Below, piece after piece: positions 37,804 to 39,452 of a stretch of DNA of 39,452 bases. The number at the start of each line of letters is the position of its first letter. The stretch's first letter is position 1. Made by a program: the position numbers and the translations under genes. The stretch is from a virus: positions 1 to 39,452 of IMG/VR virus record IMGVR_UViG_3300032278_000032, one strand, 5' to 3'. The notes beneath the pieces were generated by a model, which worked only from the letters and a program-made list of their open reading frames with translations, did no database searches and had not been told where the DNA came from.

Positions 37804-39251
37804 ACTTAGACATTAAACACCCAATTTATGAGGCCTTGATCGCTGACTGGTCATTCTTTCAAATGGCTTATGAGGGCGGCCGCCATTGGGCCCGTTGGCG
37901 CACCGACTACAGCAGCCAGGGGCCTGGAGATCAGAACTTATGGCAACATCTACGCGAAAGCCAGGACGACTTCCAGCTCCGCATCAACCGCAGCATCTAC
38001 CCTAACTATTGTCGCACCGTGGTTGACGTCTACCGCGATTTTATTTTTGGTTCTGACACCACGATCGGCCGCGAGCTGGAGCTGCCAGACATCGACCTGT
38101 TCTTGGCTGATGTGGATCAAAAAGACTCCTCGATAGATGACTTTATGAAACGGGCGGCCATTTATGCCCAGATCTACGGCCACGCGGCTGTCTTTGTTGA
38201 CGCCCCGTTGGCCGACCAGGAGCAGGTCGTCACCCTGCGCGACCAGCAAGAAATGGAGCTGAGGCCCTATTTCAGCCTCTACACGGCGCCGGATATTGTG
38301 GATTGGTCCCAGGATCGGTTTGGTGTTTTGGAGTGGGTACGCATTCAAGAGATCAGCTATCGCTCTAAAGATCCGTTCGCAGAGGAGAGCGAGAAACGGA
38401 CAGCTTACCGCACCTGGACCCGCGAAGCCTGGTATATCCACGATCAAGATGACCAACTGGTGGCCGAGGGCGAGCACCGTCTGGGCGAGGTGCCGATGGT
38501 GATGGTTTACTTCCAGAAACACCCCAGCAAGGAGTTTGTGGGCCTGTCAGCCCTCAACGATATAGCGCCCCTGAACCGAATGCTAGCCAACACGGTGTCC
38601 TACATCGACGAGTTTGTCAGCCGGCAGGCTTTCCCATTCTTAGCCGCCGCCGATGACATGAGCGGGGCCCAGGATGAGGAGATGGTGATCAGTGCAGCCA
38701 ACCTGTTCCAGTATCCGGCTGAGGCTCAACCGCCCACTTATGTCAGCCCGCCAACCGATCCGGCCAGCTTTATGAAAGACTACGTTGACGAATATTTGGT
38801 CAAAGAGATCATGCGTTCGGCCTCACTGGACTATTTTGTCAATGCGGCCCAGAGCGGCCTGGCCAAAAAGATGGACTTTCACCGCCTCAATAATGTGTTG
38901 ACTAGCTTCTCGCGTAACCTAGAGAAAGCCGAAACGGATATGTTCCGACTGTGGGCCAAGTGGCAGGATATCCAGGAGCCGGAGGTGGTGGTCGATTATC
39001 CTGATGACTATGAGATCGAAGGTATCGAGACAGTGCTGAAAAACGCCGAGCTGATCCGTAAAGTCTACGGCGATCAGAGCCCTGCTTTTGTTTCCCAATA
39101 TTTGAACCAAGTGGCCAACCGACTGGACCCAAAGATGAGCGAGGAGGAGCAGCAGCAGATCGGTGATCAGTTGGACGATAACGCCGAGGACAACCTGCAA
39201 GCATTCGCTACTTTAGAGGCGCAGAGGGAGCAGTTGACGTCTGATGTCTAA
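37800..39251 (+). CDS. Portal protein
   Basis: The 483-residue protein sits between large terminase and Mu F-like minor head genes, the typical portal place. The N-terminal part (IYPNYCRTVVDVYRDFIFGSD), a central VRIQEISYRS...WYIHDQDDQLVAEGEHRLGEVPMVMVYFQ, then GLSALNDIAPLNRMLANTVSYIDEFVSRQAFPF and a long acidic helical end fit portals of the DUF4055/SPP1-like kind. The dodecameric ring would be the gate for DNA and the dock for terminase and connectors. It overlaps the next start by 8 bp (ATGTCTAA). Confidence 0.8.
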   Translation: MNLDIKHPIYEALIADWSFFQMAYEGGRHWARWRTDYSSQGPGDQNLWQHLRESQDDFQLRINRSIYPNYCRTVVDVYRDFIFGSDTTIGRELELPDIDLFLADVDQKDSSIDDFMKRAAIYAQIYGHAAVFVDAPLADQEQVVTLRDQQEMELRPYFSLYTAPDIVDWSQDRFGVLEWVRIQEISYRSKDPFAEESEKRTAYRTWTREAWYIHDQDDQLVAEGEHRLGEVPMVMVYFQKHPSKEFVGLSALNDIAPLNRMLANTVSYIDEFVSRQAFPFLAAADDMSGAQDEEMVISAANLFQYPAEAQPPTYVSPPTDPASFMKDYVDEYLVKEIMRSASLDYFVNAAQSGLAKKMDFHRLNNVLTSFSRNLEKAETDMFRLWAKWQDIQEPEVVVDYPDDYEIEGIETVLKNAELIRKVYGDQSPAFVSQYLNQVANRLDPKMSEEEQQQIGDQLDDNAEDNLQAFATLEAQREQLTSDV

Positions 39252-39452
39252 CGCCTCCAGCTACATTTTTGACATGGACGGCACCTTGACACCGCCTGCC
39301 GGGCCGATTGAGGCCGGGTTCGCCTCCGAGTTTCTGGCCTTTATGGCCTCGCATCGGGTGATCCTGGTCAGCGGTTCCGAGTATGACAAAATGGAGGCCC
39401 AACTGGGGGCGGATCTGTGCCGACAGGCCACGGCTGTCTTTCCCTGCCAGGC
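39244..39452 (+). CDS. Phosphomannomutase-like HAD enzyme, N-terminal part (continues at base 1)
   Basis: This is the 5' part of the gene annotated at 1-641, cut by the end of the record. ATG 39244 lies 8 bp inside the portal gene. The protein starts MSNASSYIFDMDGTLTPP, with the HAD nucleophile aspartates D10 and D12; bases 39326-39452 repeat 1-127. Without these first 33 residues the copy at base 18 would lack its catalytic aspartates, so the short version starting there is not a real gene start. Confidence 0.85.
   Translation, partial: MSNASSYIFDMDGTLTPPAGPIEAGFASEFLAFMASHRVILVSGSEYDKMEAQLGADLCRQATAVFPCQ
39326..39452. repeat. Terminal direct repeat, right copy
   Basis: Exact copy of 1-127; see the left copy. 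Removing one copy gives a circular sequence of 39,325 bp. Confidence 0.95.

Overview
The window is a complete, circularly closed genome of a tailed double-stranded DNA phage, best read as a siphovirus. The first 127 bases recur exactly as the last 127 (1-127 = 39326-39452), so the unique sequence is about 39,325 bp and one gene, a phosphomannomutase-like HAD enzyme, is cut by the ends of the record. Virion genes present are a small and large terminase, portal, Mu F-like minor head protein, scaffold, SU10-type (DUF5309-like) capsid protein, head-tail connectors, tail tube, a tail chaperone with a -1 frameshift, tape measure, Dit-like distal tail protein and Tal-like tail protein. No sheath or baseplate genes of a contractile tail are seen. 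No integrase was recognised. The host cannot be named from the sequence. Promoters look like extended -10 sigma70 sites and Shine-Dalgarno sequences are ordinary.

Layout. From 29857 rightwards, across the ends of the record to 24557, every gene is on the + strand: replication (lambda-O-like initiator with an internal origin, SSB, ParB-methyltransferase fusion, nucleases), endolysin, terminases, a second methyltransferase, portal, head, connectors, tail, and a membrane/lysis cassette that contains a full hybrid histidine kinase. From 29215 down to 25594 a leftward operon carries small early proteins and a DUF1071-type single-strand annealing protein. Between them lie two regulatory zones. At 24.56-25.60 kb, extended -10 promoters alternate with intrinsic terminators and appear to define several short RNAs. 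At 29.22-29.86 kb, two divergent promoters each overlap one copy of a 20-bp dyad, followed by a leaderless HTH gene and competing hairpins.

Unusual content. Three carbohydrate-type genes sit inside the virion operon: a phosphomannomutase-like enzyme between portal and minor head, a 955-residue glycosyltransferase-methyltransferase-glycosyltransferase fusion directly after the capsid gene, and a TagD-like cytidylyltransferase among the connector genes. Together with a distal tail protein that appears to carry inserted LamG and carbohydrate-binding modules, they suggest a phage-encoded glycan pathway, perhaps decorating the virion. The hybrid histidine kinase retains every catalytic motif and lies between small membrane proteins, which could link lysis or host state to phosphorelay signalling. 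Three small excisionase/MerR-like HTH proteins surround the regulatory zones.

Replication is probably theta-type at the start, from four iterons spaced exactly 22 bp apart inside the initiator gene. They lie in three successive reading frames, so their conservation must be at the DNA level. No polymerase or helicase was recognised, so the phage presumably recruits host replication machinery.
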